64,000 nt of DNA from JANSWY01 sp965243755. Its GTDB lineage: Bacteria > Bacteroidota > Bacteroidia > Cytophagales > Cyclobacteriaceae. Below, piece after piece: positions 37,412 through 46,662 of the stretch; the stretch's first letter is position 1, and each line of letters starts with the position of its first letter. Under the pieces are notes generated by a model. It did no database searches. It worked only from the letters and a program-made list of their open reading frames with translations, and was not told where the DNA came from. Where the stretch lies: contig CBDEVW010000003.1 of NCBI GenBank assembly GCA_965243755.1, positions 1,116,001-1,180,000 of the forward strand, given 5' to 3'. Position numbers and translations under genes: made by a program.

Positions 37412-38155
37412 GTGATTTTTAGATCCGCAAAACGGCTAATTAAATCATTATCATACGATCAAAAGGATAGGGAGCTAGCCACGGCTTATAAAAATATCAT
37501 TGGCATAGCTCCTGTTAATCTTCAGTTATACAAACTGGCTATGCGACACAGCTCAGTCGCAGAAACCACAGAAAATGGCTTCAAGGAATCCAACGAGCGC
37601 CTGGAATACCTGGGAGATGCCATCCTTGGTGCCATAGTTGCTGAGTATCTGTTCGCCAGATTCCCATACAAAGAGGAAGGTTTCCTTACCGAAATCCGCT
37701 CGAGGATTGTCAACAGGGAAGTACTCAACGAACTGGCAAAAAAGATCGGCCTTCGCAAGCTGGTAGAATTCAACAAAGCTGCCAGAACCAACCTTTCACA
37801 CAAATCACTATACGGCGATAGCCTGGAAGCCCTGATTGGGGCGGTTTACCTGGACCTGGGCTTTAAAAGGTGTCGCAGGTTCATCCTGGACAAACTAATC
37901 GGTAATCATTATGATATCGAGGATATCATCGAAAACAACACCAATTTTAAAAGCATGATCATCGAATGGGCCCAGAAAGAAAACAAAGAGATCAAATTTG
38001 AGATCATCGATATCAGTGGTGAAAACAGGTACAAACAATTTACTGCACAAATTTCTATAGATGATCAACCAATTGGTGTCGGGCATGGTTTGAGTAAGAA
38101 GAAAGCAGAACAGGATGCTGCTCAAAAATCATGTGAGATCTTAAAAATATTATAA
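37412..38155 (+). CDS. rnc: Ribonuclease III
   Basis: RNase III cuts double-stranded RNA in rRNA and mRNA processing. The 247 residues have the catalytic signature NERLEYLGDAILGAIVAEYL, the second acidic GDSLEALIGAVYLDLG and a C-terminal dsRNA-binding domain ending LSKKKAEQDAAQKSCE. The frame opens at a GTG at 37412. An ATG at 37408 would fit if one T of the run of five at 37416-37420 were dropped, reading MSDFRSAKR, so the start is uncertain. It continues the acpP-fabF operon. Confidence 0.94.
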   Translation: MIFRSAKRLIKSLSYDQKDRELATAYKNIIGIAPVNLQLYKLAMRHSSVAETTENGFKESNERLEYLGDAILGAIVAEYLFARFPYKEEGFLTEIRSRIVNREVLNELAKKIGLRKLVEFNKAARTNLSHKSLYGDSLEALIGAVYLDLGFKRCRRFILDKLIGNHYDIEDIIENNTNFKSMIIEWAQKENKEIKFEIIDISGENRYKQFTAQISIDDQPIGVGHGLSKKKAEQDAAQKSCEILKIL

Positions 38156-38164
38156 TTGCAAGGC

Positions 38165-40033
38165 ATGAAAAGGCTAAAACTGGGTGGTGCTTGCCTCAAT
38201 CAAATACCATTTGACTGGGACCACAATGTGAACAATATCATCAATGCAATCAATGAAGCAAAACAGCAGAAGGTAGATATCCTTTGCTTACCTGAATTAT
38301 GCATAACAGGATACGGTTGCGAAGATATGTTCCTCAGTGAATGGCTTCCTCAAGCTGCACTAAAACAGCTTTCAAGGATTCAGGAGGCCTCAAAAGATAT
38401 TATAGTTACAGTAGGATTACCCGTAAGATTTGCCAACCAGGTGTATAACACTACCTGCATCATATATGATGGTGAAATTGAAGGGTTTTATGCCAAACAC
38501 CACCTGGCCAATGAGGGCGTACACTACGAACCAAGGTGGTTTGCTTCCTGGCCATCTGAAGTCATCGAACAAATAGAAATAGCCAGAGAATATTATCCAA
38601 TTGGCGATATCAGCATGACACTGAAAGGCATCAAGGTGGGATTTGAAATTTGCGAAGATGCCTGGCATGATGACAGACCGGCCTGCCGACTCTATGAAAG
38701 AGGAACTCAACTGATCCTTAACCCAAGCGCCAGTCATTTTGCCTTTCATAAAGCGGAGTTCAGAGAGCATCTGGTCGTGGAAAGCTCCAAAAAATTCCGA
38801 TGTGTATACCTCTATACCAATCTATTGGGTAATGAAGCTGGCAGAATGATCTACGATGGAGATGTCTTGATTGCCCAAAAAGGTCGATTAATCGGTAAAA
38901 ACCGGCGACTTTCCTTCAAAGATTATAATTTATTGTGCCTGGAAGTGGATTTTAAGAAAAGGTCAAAGGAATCTGAAGTGAAGGTCAGTGAAAAGATTTA
39001 TGACCCGATCAAAGAGTTTTCTATTGCTGCCCCGCTGGCATTGTTTGACTACCTTAGAAAAAGCCGAAGTAAAGGATTTGTGCTCAGCCTGAGTGGGGGC
39101 GCTGATAGTTCCTCCATTGCGGTATTGGTCGCAGAAATGGTCAAGCTGGGAACTGATGAGTTAGGTGTTGAGGGATTTGTGAAAAAATCGGGTGTGCCGT
39201 TGGAGTTTGCTCCGGAACAACCCCTGGAAGATCAGAGAAAATCGCTGGTTAATCAGTTGCTTACTACTGCTTACCAGGGAACCATCAATAGTTCTGAAGA
39301 CACATTGAATTCAGCGCAGGAGTTAGCCAACTCAATTGGTGCGAAATTCCATAATTGGCTCATTGACGAGCAGGTAAACGGCTATACAAAGACAATAGAA
39401 AATGCCATTGGTCGCCAGCTCACCTGGGAGCAGGATGACATTACCAAACAAAACATTCAGGCCCGGGCAAGGTCTCCTATTATCTGGATGCTGGCCAATA
39501 TTAATAACGCCCTGCTGCTTACCACCTCAAACAGAAGTGAGGGGGATGTGGGTTATGCTACGATGGATGGAGATACCAGCGGTAGCATCTCGCCGATTGC
39601 CGCGGTGAGTAAACATTTCATTTTGCAATGGCTGAAATATGCTGAGCACTCTCTGGGTTACAAAGGTCTTGGGCCTGTCAACCAACTGCAACCTACCGCT
39701 GAATTGAGGCCACTGGAGATGCACCAGACCGATGAAGAGGATCTGATGCCTTATCCAATAATTGTCCAAATAGAAAGGTTGGCCATATTCGACAGGAAAT
39801 CACCGGTGCAGATATTCAGGGAGTTGCGTAAAAAGGACCTGGAACCCGACGAGTTGCTAAAAAGGCACATCACCAAATTCTTTCAGCTTTGGTCAAGAAA
39901 TCAGTGGAAAAGAGAGCGAATTGCTCCATCGTTTCATCTGGATGATTTCAATGTGGATCCACGTACCTGGTGCCGGTTTCCCATACTTTCATCAGGATTC
40001 AGGAGTGAATTGGAAGCATTGGAAAATACCTAA
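38165..40033 (+). CDS. nadE: Glutamine-dependent NAD synthetase
   Basis: The ATG at 38165 (622 residues) is preferred over a TTG at 38156. The N-terminal CN-hydrolase domain frees ammonia from glutamine with the Glu44-Lys111-Cys163 triad (LPELCITGY, YAKHH, FEICEDAW). The C-terminal domain adenylates and amidates nicotinic acid adenine dinucleotide, with the P-loop LSLSGGADSSS. It starts 9 bases after rnc stops and probably shares the transcript. Confidence 0.96.
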   Translation: MKRLKLGGACLNQIPFDWDHNVNNIINAINEAKQQKVDILCLPELCITGYGCEDMFLSEWLPQAALKQLSRIQEASKDIIVTVGLPVRFANQVYNTTCIIYDGEIEGFYAKHHLANEGVHYEPRWFASWPSEVIEQIEIAREYYPIGDISMTLKGIKVGFEICEDAWHDDRPACRLYERGTQLILNPSASHFAFHKAEFREHLVVESSKKFRCVYLYTNLLGNEAGRMIYDGDVLIAQKGRLIGKNRRLSFKDYNLLCLEVDFKKRSKESEVKVSEKIYDPIKEFSIAAPLALFDYLRKSRSKGFVLSLSGGADSSSIAVLVAEMVKLGTDELGVEGFVKKSGVPLEFAPEQPLEDQRKSLVNQLLTTAYQGTINSSEDTLNSAQELANSIGAKFHNWLIDEQVNGYTKTIENAIGRQLTWEQDDITKQNIQARARSPIIWMLANINNALLLTTSNRSEGDVGYATMDGDTSGSISPIAAVSKHFILQWLKYAEHSLGYKGLGPVNQLQPTAELRPLEMHQTDEEDLMPYPIIVQIERLAIFDRKSPVQIFRELRKKDLEPDELLKRHITKFFQLWSRNQWKRERIAPSFHLDDFNVDPRTWCRFPILSSGFRSELEALENT

Positions 40034-40373
40034 TCCACTCCGGTGTTGACAACATAAAAGGTTAAGCAGATTCAATTGCTGTCATCATTGAAATTGAATT
40101 ATTCCAAGAGCTCTAAAAGTACCGCCTGATTTTAAAAAAACCACGTTAGGTTTTTCAAAAATCACACTAGGTTTTCATTAAAACCTAACGTGGTTTTTGA
40201 TTGTTTCTAGTCAGGTCAGTTCAATAATACCAAAAACAGCTTCTAATGGCTTGAAATGGACATTTTCAGCATACGGATTAGTAATAACTGCCAATTTTCA
40301 TTAATTGTATTATTTCAACACAGGGTCAATAATTGCTGATTGGTATAAAGCTTAGAACTTAGTGAGCAATATC
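40034..40373. other. 340-base intergenic region between convergent nadE and yidD
   Basis: No credible reading frame is seen. The only structure is the strong 19-bp inverted repeat at 40136-40198. The rest is AT-rich sequence without recognisable promoter or RNA features. Confidence 0.7.
40136..40198. terminator. Perfect 19-bp inverted repeat, probable bidirectional terminator
   Basis: Arms 40136-40154 and 40180-40198 (AAAAACCACGTTAGGTTTT and its complement) enclose a 25-base loop. A/T runs on both outer edges give a U-tract in each direction. The loop carries a third partial copy, CACTAGGTTTT. It lies between converging nadE and yidD. A miniature element is the alternative. Confidence 0.75.
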
Positions 40374-40601
40374 TTAGTCGGGTACGGGATCATAGCCGCT
40401 TCCACCCCAGGGATGGCATCTGGATATTCTCTTGATTCCTAGCCAGAATCCTTTAAATATACCGTGTTTCATGATTGCCTGCTTGGCATATTCCGAGCAG
40501 GTAGGAGAGTATCTGCAGGCACTGGGAAAAAATGGAGAAATTGCTCCCTGATAAAACAGGATCGGTAAAATAAATAACTTCTTGAGGAGTTTTAAAATCA
40601 T
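40374..40601 (-). CDS. yidD: Membrane protein insertion efficiency factor
   Basis: The 75 residues show the diagnostic YidD core: ISPFFPSACRYSPTCSEYA followed by KRISRCHPWGGSGYDPVP, with three cysteines. YidD is a small amphipathic protein that aids YidC-dependent insertion. It is usually next to rnpA and rpmH, but neither is here, so this is an isolated copy. Confidence 0.95.
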   Translation of the reverse strand: MILKLLKKLFILPILFYQGAISPFFPSACRYSPTCSEYAKQAIMKHGIFKGFWLGIKRISRCHPWGGSGYDPVPD

Positions 40602-40739
40602 GAAGAATTAACAGGTTACTGACAATTATAGTTTACAATCTGGCAATATTTTAAAAAAGCACAAAACTTATTCATATTCTAAGCGCAATTAGATATAAAT
40701 TGCTAATTATTAATTTCGCAAACAACTGTAAAAATTACC

Positions 40740-42173
40740 GTGGGAAGAACGATTGGTTTATTGGTGTTGACTTTTTTGTTGGGGTATTTTAACAGCTTTT
40801 CACAAACAGATACTTCCACTGACAGTATCCCGGTTTTAGAAGATAAAGAGGTAAAAATCAAGGGGATTTTTATCATAGGCAATGAAAAAACTCAGAATCG
40901 GATCATCAGAAGGGAACTCAATTTCAAAGAAGGTGATATTCTAAGGAGATCCGAACTGGATTTAATTGTTAAGCAGGACAGGAATAAAATTTTCAACCTT
41001 GCCCTGTTCAACACAGTTAACATTGAGATTCTGGAGAGCTCCGAAACTGAGGTAGATATTTTAATCAAAGTTGATGAGCGCTGGTATGTTTGGCCAAGTC
41101 CAATCTTTCGTCTGGTGGACATGAACTTTAACGACTGGTGGGTAAACAGAAACAGGGATCTGAGCAGGGTCCATTATGGGTTTAACATTCAGCATTTCAA
41201 TTTTGGCGGGAGAAATGAAAAACTTCGTATCAATGCAAGATTTGGCTTTACAAGAATCTTTGATGTCACTTATATCATTCCTAATCTTGATAAATCACAA
41301 AACCACGGCATTTCAATTGGCCTGCAATACAATGAAAGAAAAAATATTGCCTACAATACGATTGATCACTTCAGACTTTATTATGATTCCAGCAAAATTT
41401 TAAGGCGCAAATTTAGTCCAAACATTACCTACAGGTACAGAGACGGTTTTTTCAATTCTCATAGCTTCATCGTTGATTTCAACCAAACAGTCTATGCGGA
41501 CACCATTAATCAGCTCAATGAACGATATTTTACCAGCTCACGAACAGAGCAAACCTATTTCAGATTAGGCTATGGTTTTGCAAGGGACACACGCGACTAT
41601 CGAAGCTACCCACTCAAAGGAGAGTTTTATTCACTGGCTGTCTACAAACTGGGCCTGGGCTTTTTTGATTCTGGAATGGATCAATGGATCTCCCTGATGA
41701 GACTGCAAAAATACATGGACCTTAATAAAGGCTGGTACCTGGGAAGCAGCACCATTACTATGCTGAGCTCGAAAAAGAATCAATCTTATGTAAATTATCT
41801 TACCATGGGCTTTGACAATGTTTTGGTCCGAGGATTTGAACTGGACCTGATTGAGACCCCAAATTTCATTATTCATAAGAATTCTTTGCGGAAACGAATT
41901 GTCAAAGGCCATTACGATTTTGGTAAATATGTACCGCTGAAACAGTTTAGAAAACTACCTTATGCGGTATATGGAAAGGTGTTTTATGATCATGGATTTG
42001 CAGACAGGTATCCCAACTATGATGGCAGCAACAGATTAACCCGTTCGTATCTGTATGGATTTGGCGCTGGCCTAGATATCATCGGGTCTTATGATATGGT
42101 CATCAGACTGGAATCATCATTTAATTCGGAAGGGGAGTTAAACTTCTTTTTAAATTTCAAAGCAGACATCTAG
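40740..42173 (+). CDS. Omp85/BamA-like outer-membrane protein with one POTRA domain
   Basis: The 477-residue protein starts at a GTG and has a signal peptide ending FNSFSQ. A single POTRA-like domain (about 35-115, IKGIFIIGNEKTQNRIIRRE then IFNLALFNTVNIEI) is followed by a beta-barrel of about 16 strands, ending in an aromatic-poor but hydrophobic terminal strand. The size is that of short TamA- or ShlB-like members, not full BamA (which has five POTRA domains). It may insert or translocate a partner, but none is coded nearby. The 3' end overlaps the opposing MORN gene by 4 bases. Confidence 0.78.
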   Translation: MGRTIGLLVLTFLLGYFNSFSQTDTSTDSIPVLEDKEVKIKGIFIIGNEKTQNRIIRRELNFKEGDILRRSELDLIVKQDRNKIFNLALFNTVNIEILESSETEVDILIKVDERWYVWPSPIFRLVDMNFNDWWVNRNRDLSRVHYGFNIQHFNFGGRNEKLRINARFGFTRIFDVTYIIPNLDKSQNHGISIGLQYNERKNIAYNTIDHFRLYYDSSKILRRKFSPNITYRYRDGFFNSHSFIVDFNQTVYADTINQLNERYFTSSRTEQTYFRLGYGFARDTRDYRSYPLKGEFYSLAVYKLGLGFFDSGMDQWISLMRLQKYMDLNKGWYLGSSTITMLSSKKNQSYVNYLTMGFDNVLVRGFELDLIETPNFIIHKNSLRKRIVKGHYDFGKYVPLKQFRKLPYAVYGKVFYDHGFADRYPNYDGSNRLTRSYLYGFGAGLDIIGSYDMVIRLESSFNSEGELNFFLNFKADI

Positions 42174-42781
42174 TACTTGTATGCTTTCTTTTCACCTTTT
42201 TTATTGTACTTGAACCACTCTCCTACTCTTCTCCCATACTGATAGTGTCCTTCGTAGGTCAATCTTCCTTCTTTATAAAACTGCCATAAGCCGTCTTCCT
42301 TTGAATCTTTATAGGTACCCTTTTGTACCATTTCACCTTCCTCATTATAGAAAATCCAGACGCCATTGGGTAACCCATTTTTATATTGCCCTACCCTCTT
42401 TAAAATCCCCGTAGGATAATAAAACTTCCATTCTCCCTCATATAACCCGCTATGATAAATACCTGCCTTCTCCAGATTACCATTGGAGTGGAAATAACTC
42501 GCACTGTCCTGTAAGATGCCACTGACCCATTTTTCTACTCCCTGGATATTTCCATTGGGATGATAATACATGACCGTTCCATGCAATTGATTTTCAACAT
42601 AATGTTCCCTGGCCATGACCGTTCCATCAGGATAAAAATGCACCCAATCCCCAACCATCATCGAGTCCGACAAATCCCCGATTGATCGGGCCTTTCCATT
42701 TTCATAGAAAGTTGTGTCTGACTGTTGCGCGAGACATGTCAGTACCAGAATAAGAGAAACACCAGTTAAAATCGCTTTCAT
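42170..42781 (-). CDS. Secreted MORN-repeat (YwqK-like) protein
   Basis: I start at the ATG at 42781 (203 residues) because it opens directly into a signal peptide ending CLAQ. An upstream ATG at 42799 would add six residues. About seven MORN-variant units follow, such as GDWVHFYPDGTVMAREHY, GEWKFYYPTGILKRVGQY and GVWIFYNEEGEMVQKGTY, each an antiparallel beta hairpin with G-W-F-Y-x-N/D-G spacing. Such repeats occur in secreted and antitoxin-annotated proteins of unknown biochemical role. A related one is coded at 54832-55401. Confidence 0.85.
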   Translation of the reverse strand: MKAILTGVSLILVLTCLAQQSDTTFYENGKARSIGDLSDSMMVGDWVHFYPDGTVMAREHYVENQLHGTVMYYHPNGNIQGVEKWVSGILQDSASYFHSNGNLEKAGIYHSGLYEGEWKFYYPTGILKRVGQYKNGLPNGVWIFYNEEGEMVQKGTYKDSKEDGLWQFYKEGRLTYEGHYQYGRRVGEWFKYNKKGEKKAYKY

Positions 42782-42857
42782 ATATCTTACAACGTGCATA
42801 AAGTAATCATAATCAATTCTAATGGATAAAATTGAAAATAAAATGTAGTTTGCAATT

Positions 42858-43676
42858 ATGCTGTCTTATTCGTGGAAATTTCTACTATTCGCGCTAATAC
42901 TCGCTCACCAGTCATGGTCACAGGATGGCCATTTTGAATTTGGTGGCAGAAGCGCTGCAATGGCCAACAGTTCCGTAGCAAATACTGACTCCTACAGTAT
43001 TTTCAACAACATTGGTTCTTTACAAGGAATTGAGGACTTTACTGTATTTGCCGGTTATCGTCATAGAATGGGTCTTTCGGAACTCAATGTTCTGGCTGCC
43101 GGAATAGTGAAACCATTTCAATTTGGTACGGCAGGCATTGGATTTTACCGATTTGGAGGGGACTTGCTGAACCAACAAAAAATCTCTCTGGGATTTAGCA
43201 ACAAATTTGGCCTGGTAAGTTTGGGTGCCAATGTCTCCTATTTCCAATACCAGATTGAATCCCTGGGCACCAGCAGATCCCTGGTTATCGAATTTGGTGG
43301 AACAGCAGAAATAACTGAAATATTAAAATTTGGAGCCTATGCCTTCAATCTTAATCAGGCCAGGCTAAGCAATGCTGAAAAAGATAATGTCCCCCTCGTC
43401 ATGAAAGCAGGGCTGTCCCTGACACCAACCGGAGAGCTAACCATTAATGTGGAAACGGTAAAATCCGTCGAAAATGAAGCTCAATTTCGGGCGGGGTTAG
43501 AATATTATATCATTCCGAAACTTGCGATTCGCACCGGGATAGAAACTAATCCGGTGAAAGGCTCATTTGGTTTTGGGTGGGTCTCAAGTCGGTTTACAGT
43601 GGACTATGCTTACAGTAACCATAGTATTTTAAATGATCTGCATGACTTTTCAGTGGCATTAAAATTACCCCAATGA
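42858..43676 (+). CDS. PorV-like outer-membrane protein
   Basis: The 272 residues start with a signal peptide ending HQSWSQ, then FEFGGRSAAMANSSVANTDSYSIFNNIGSLQGI, the N-terminal signature I know from PorV/PorQ-type barrels of the T9SS (Asn-rich, AAMANSS). Alternating beta strands follow to the C-terminus. PorV shuttles T9SS cargo at the outer membrane; this copy is shorter than canonical PorV (about 390), so a PorV-like paralogue is more careful. Its stop overlaps the next gene by 4 bases, so the two are co-translated. Confidence 0.75.
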   Translation: MLSYSWKFLLFALILAHQSWSQDGHFEFGGRSAAMANSSVANTDSYSIFNNIGSLQGIEDFTVFAGYRHRMGLSELNVLAAGIVKPFQFGTAGIGFYRFGGDLLNQQKISLGFSNKFGLVSLGANVSYFQYQIESLGTSRSLVIEFGGTAEITEILKFGAYAFNLNQARLSNAEKDNVPLVMKAGLSLTPTGELTINVETVKSVENEAQFRAGLEYYIIPKLAIRTGIETNPVKGSFGFGWVSSRFTVDYAYSNHSILNDLHDFSVALKLPQ

Positions 43677-45709
43677 AAAGGATTGTCGTCATACTACTAA
43701 CGATCGCCGCGATCCCTGTATATGGACAAAACAGACCTGAAATAGACCTTGAACAATTTGCTGAGCGATTGTTTCAGGTCCAGAGTGAAGAAATCGGGTA
43801 TGAGGATTTGTATGAGTCCCTGCTCTTATTTTATTCCAATCCAATCAACCTGAATCACACCAGCAGAGAAGAACTGAATGCGTTGTACATACTCTCTCCT
43901 ATCCAGATCAATAATTTCTTTGAATACCTGGAAACTAATGGTAAACTACTTTCAATTTTTGAATTGCAGGCCATTCCGGAGTTTGACCTTACCACGATTC
44001 GCAATTTGCTTCCATTTGTGATAGTTGCCGAAAAAAGCAGCGATAATCGCCCAATCTGGAAAAGAATTACCACAGAACCTAACAATTACCTGCTACTCCG
44101 ATACAGTTCCGTTTTACAAGAACAACGTGGCTATACGTCAGAAGCAACCAATCCTTATTTGGGTGATCAGAGCAAATGGTATGGAAGATTCAGAGTAAGT
44201 CATATTCGTGACTTCAGTCTGGGGTTTACCTTTGAAAAGGACGCTGGGGAAGCCTTTGATTTTTCGAATAAACAGAATGGCTTTGATTTCTACAGCTATC
44301 ATTTTTATCTACAGGATAAAGGCAAGTTAAAAACCCTGGCACTAGGTGATTATCAGCTACAATTTGGTCAGGGACTTATTTTTGGAGCAGGATTTAGTCC
44401 AGGTAAGGGAGCCGAAACCATCGCGTCAGTGAAAAGAAGTTCTGTTGGCGTAAGACCTTATTCGTCCGTACTGGAATCTGGCTTTTTCCGTGGCGCTGCG
44501 GTAACAGTTAGCGAAAAATCACTGGCCCTGACTACATTTTATTCCAATGTGGCCCAAGACGGGAACATCAACACAGACTCTACTTTCAGTGATTTTGACG
44601 AATTTATTTCTTCCATCCAGGAAACCGGCTTTCACCGTACCCAAAGCGAACTGACCAATAAAAATCTCATCAATGAACAAAACATAGGTGCAAACCTCAC
44701 CTACAGTAGAAGAAACTTCGAATTTGGGATCAATGGACTACTAACTAACTATAGCACACCGATCTTTAAGAAACCAAATAACTACAATCAATATGAATTT
44801 CAGGGACGGGAAAATTACCTGCTTGGAATAAGTGCCAATTACAACTGGCAAAACTTTGTGTTTTTTGGGGAAGCAGCTAGATCCAAATCTGGTGGAATTG
44901 GAGCTGTGGCAGGGTTTGCTTCCAGCCTGTCTCCCATTATAGACTTTAGCATGGTATTGCGCAATTATGACAGGGACTTTCATAGTTTTTATGGAAACTC
45001 CTTTGGGGAAAGCAGCAGAAACATCAATGAAAAAGGGGTTTACTGGGGCATTAAGATCAAACCCTCTCGTAAATACTTTCTAACCGCATACTTCGATAGA
45101 TTTAGTTTCCCATGGTTAAAATATCGAACTGAAGCACCATCGAAAGGCCATGAGTACCTCGCCAGATTATCTTATGTCCCAAAACGGGGTACTTTAATCT
45201 ACGCCCAGATACGACAGGAAGTATCGGAGATAACCAGCTCCGAAGGAGGAAACCTTAATCGCCTGGAGGCTGTGACAAAAAACAATTATATCATTAATAT
45301 GGACTATACTGTGGTCAGGGGTCTTCAACTAAAATCAAGGATTCAATGGAGTGAATTCGACCAAAACAGTGGTAATACCAGTGGAGTGGCCCTGGTACAG
45401 GATGTTAATATGGATTATAGAAAATTCCGGTTAAGTACCAGGCTGGCATTATTTGATACCGATGACTTTGAAAACAGACAATATACTTACGAAAGAGATG
45501 TATTGTATTCATTTTCTATCCCGGGATACAGCGGAAGAGGAATCAGGACTTACTTCTTATTGCAGTACAAACCCACAAGAAAATTAATGATTCAGGCAAG
45601 GTATTCGAAATTTGAATATACCGATCGCTCCTCCATTGGCTTAGGCAATGAATCCATTAACGGAACTGCTAAGTCTGAGATCAAGGTACAAACACGCATA
45701 AAATTCTGA
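43673..45709 (+). CDS. Helix-hairpin-helix domain plus outer-membrane beta-barrel protein
   Basis: The 678 residues have a signal peptide ending PVYGQ, then a ComEA-like helix-hairpin-helix region (about 45-115): NPINLNHTSREELNALYILS then EYLETNGKLLSIFELQAI. The remaining 550 residues alternate aromatic and polar residues as in a large barrel (about 20 strands), with long extracellular loops. HHH units bind DNA non-specifically in ComEA. A surface barrel with such a plug suggests DNA or another polymer as ligand, but that is inference. It is co-translated with the PorV-like gene. Confidence 0.7.
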   Translation: MKRIVVILLTIAAIPVYGQNRPEIDLEQFAERLFQVQSEEIGYEDLYESLLLFYSNPINLNHTSREELNALYILSPIQINNFFEYLETNGKLLSIFELQAIPEFDLTTIRNLLPFVIVAEKSSDNRPIWKRITTEPNNYLLLRYSSVLQEQRGYTSEATNPYLGDQSKWYGRFRVSHIRDFSLGFTFEKDAGEAFDFSNKQNGFDFYSYHFYLQDKGKLKTLALGDYQLQFGQGLIFGAGFSPGKGAETIASVKRSSVGVRPYSSVLESGFFRGAAVTVSEKSLALTTFYSNVAQDGNINTDSTFSDFDEFISSIQETGFHRTQSELTNKNLINEQNIGANLTYSRRNFEFGINGLLTNYSTPIFKKPNNYNQYEFQGRENYLLGISANYNWQNFVFFGEAARSKSGGIGAVAGFASSLSPIIDFSMVLRNYDRDFHSFYGNSFGESSRNINEKGVYWGIKIKPSRKYFLTAYFDRFSFPWLKYRTEAPSKGHEYLARLSYVPKRGTLIYAQIRQEVSEITSSEGGNLNRLEAVTKNNYIINMDYTVVRGLQLKSRIQWSEFDQNSGNTSGVALVQDVNMDYRKFRLSTRLALFDTDDFENRQYTYERDVLYSFSIPGYSGRGIRTYFLLQYKPTRKLMIQARYSKFEYTDRSSIGLGNESINGTAKSEIKVQTRIKF

Positions 45710-45781
45710 GTAATCCATTCATAAAACATTTCATTTTCATGTACGTACATATAATTGTTAAATAATTGGAAAGGAAGTATA

Positions 45782-46492
45782 ATGAAATCAATAATCCATC
45801 GTGCAGATACCAGGGGTACTGCATTTTTTGGCTGGCTACACAGTCGCCACACATTTAGTTTTGGGCGGTATTATGATCCGGAAAGGGTGCATTTTGGAGC
45901 GCTGAGAGTTCTCAATGATGATATAGTGAAAGGAGGGCAGGGATTTGGAACACATCCACACAGTAACATGGAGATTATCTCAATTCCATTAAAAGGTGAC
46001 CTGGAGCATAAAGACAGTACAGGAAAAACTGAAGTTATCAAAACTGGTGATGTACAAATCATGTCAGCTGGTACCGGATTAAGTCATTCAGAATATAATC
46101 ATAGTCAAACAGAGGATGTCAACTTTTTACAACTTTGGGTAGTCCCCAAGCATATGGACATAAAACCAAGGTACGACCAGAAATCATTTGATCAGCAGTC
46201 AAATGGTCATTGGAAAACAGTGGTTGCTCCGGATGATGATCAGGCGTTGTGGATCAATCAGGATTCCTGGTTTTCGCTCGGACACTTCAGTGGTAGTATA
46301 CCAGACTATCAACCCAGATTAGCTGGAAATGGTGTTTATGTTTTTGTGATTGAAGGAAATGTAAATGTCAATGGCATTAGTCTCAATGAAAGAGATGGTG
46401 TTGGCATCTGGGACATGGATAAGCTAAATTTTGAAACTTCCAATGCATCGAAACTATTGCTTGTGGAGGTTCCAATGCTCAGATTAGCATAA
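45782..46492 (+). CDS. Pirin-family cupin protein
   Basis: The ATG at 45782 gives 236 residues, preceded by GGAAAGGAAG, an unusually good Shine-Dalgarno for this genome. The N-terminal cupin holds the metal ligands in GFGTHPHSNME (two His), GTGLSHSEYNHS (His and Glu). Bicupin pirins act as quercetin dioxygenases or as metal-dependent regulators. The second cupin (LAGNGVYVFVIEGNVNVNGI) is metal-poor, as usual. It stands alone and ends in a hairpin terminator. Confidence 0.92.
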   Translation: MKSIIHRADTRGTAFFGWLHSRHTFSFGRYYDPERVHFGALRVLNDDIVKGGQGFGTHPHSNMEIISIPLKGDLEHKDSTGKTEVIKTGDVQIMSAGTGLSHSEYNHSQTEDVNFLQLWVVPKHMDIKPRYDQKSFDQQSNGHWKTVVAPDDDQALWINQDSWFSLGHFSGSIPDYQPRLAGNGVYVFVIEGNVNVNGISLNERDGVGIWDMDKLNFETSNASKLLLVEVPMLRLA

Positions 46493-46500
46493 CAACATTG

Positions 46501-46541
46501 TATAATTCCTGAAAAAGCCATTAGATTTTTTAGGAATTATA
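46501..46541 (+). terminator. Hairpin after the pirin gene
   Basis: TATAATTCCT (46501-46510) pairs with AGGAATTATA (46532-46541), with an inner A-run/T-run pair. The T-tract after the stem is weak, so it may work bidirectionally or by stem alone. Confidence 0.5.
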
Positions 46542-46566
46542 TATTTTGCTCATGTATTACAGTTAA

Positions 46567-46635
46567 ACCCGTTTTTAAATGCGGGTGAAAAGAATAACCA
46601 CCAGAGAAAGGGGGAGACAATTAATGTTAATTGTC
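46567..46635 (+). other. Leader hairpins before the secreted unknown gene
   Basis: A 5-bp hairpin ACCCG/CGGGT (46567-46586) is followed by a near-palindrome GACAATTAA-TG-TTAATTGTC (46616-46635) 27 bases before the ATG at 46663. It could be an operator or a structured leader. No known riboswitch consensus is recognised. Confidence 0.35.
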
Positions 46636-46662
46636 GTATTTGAAAAAAGAAACTAGTAATTC

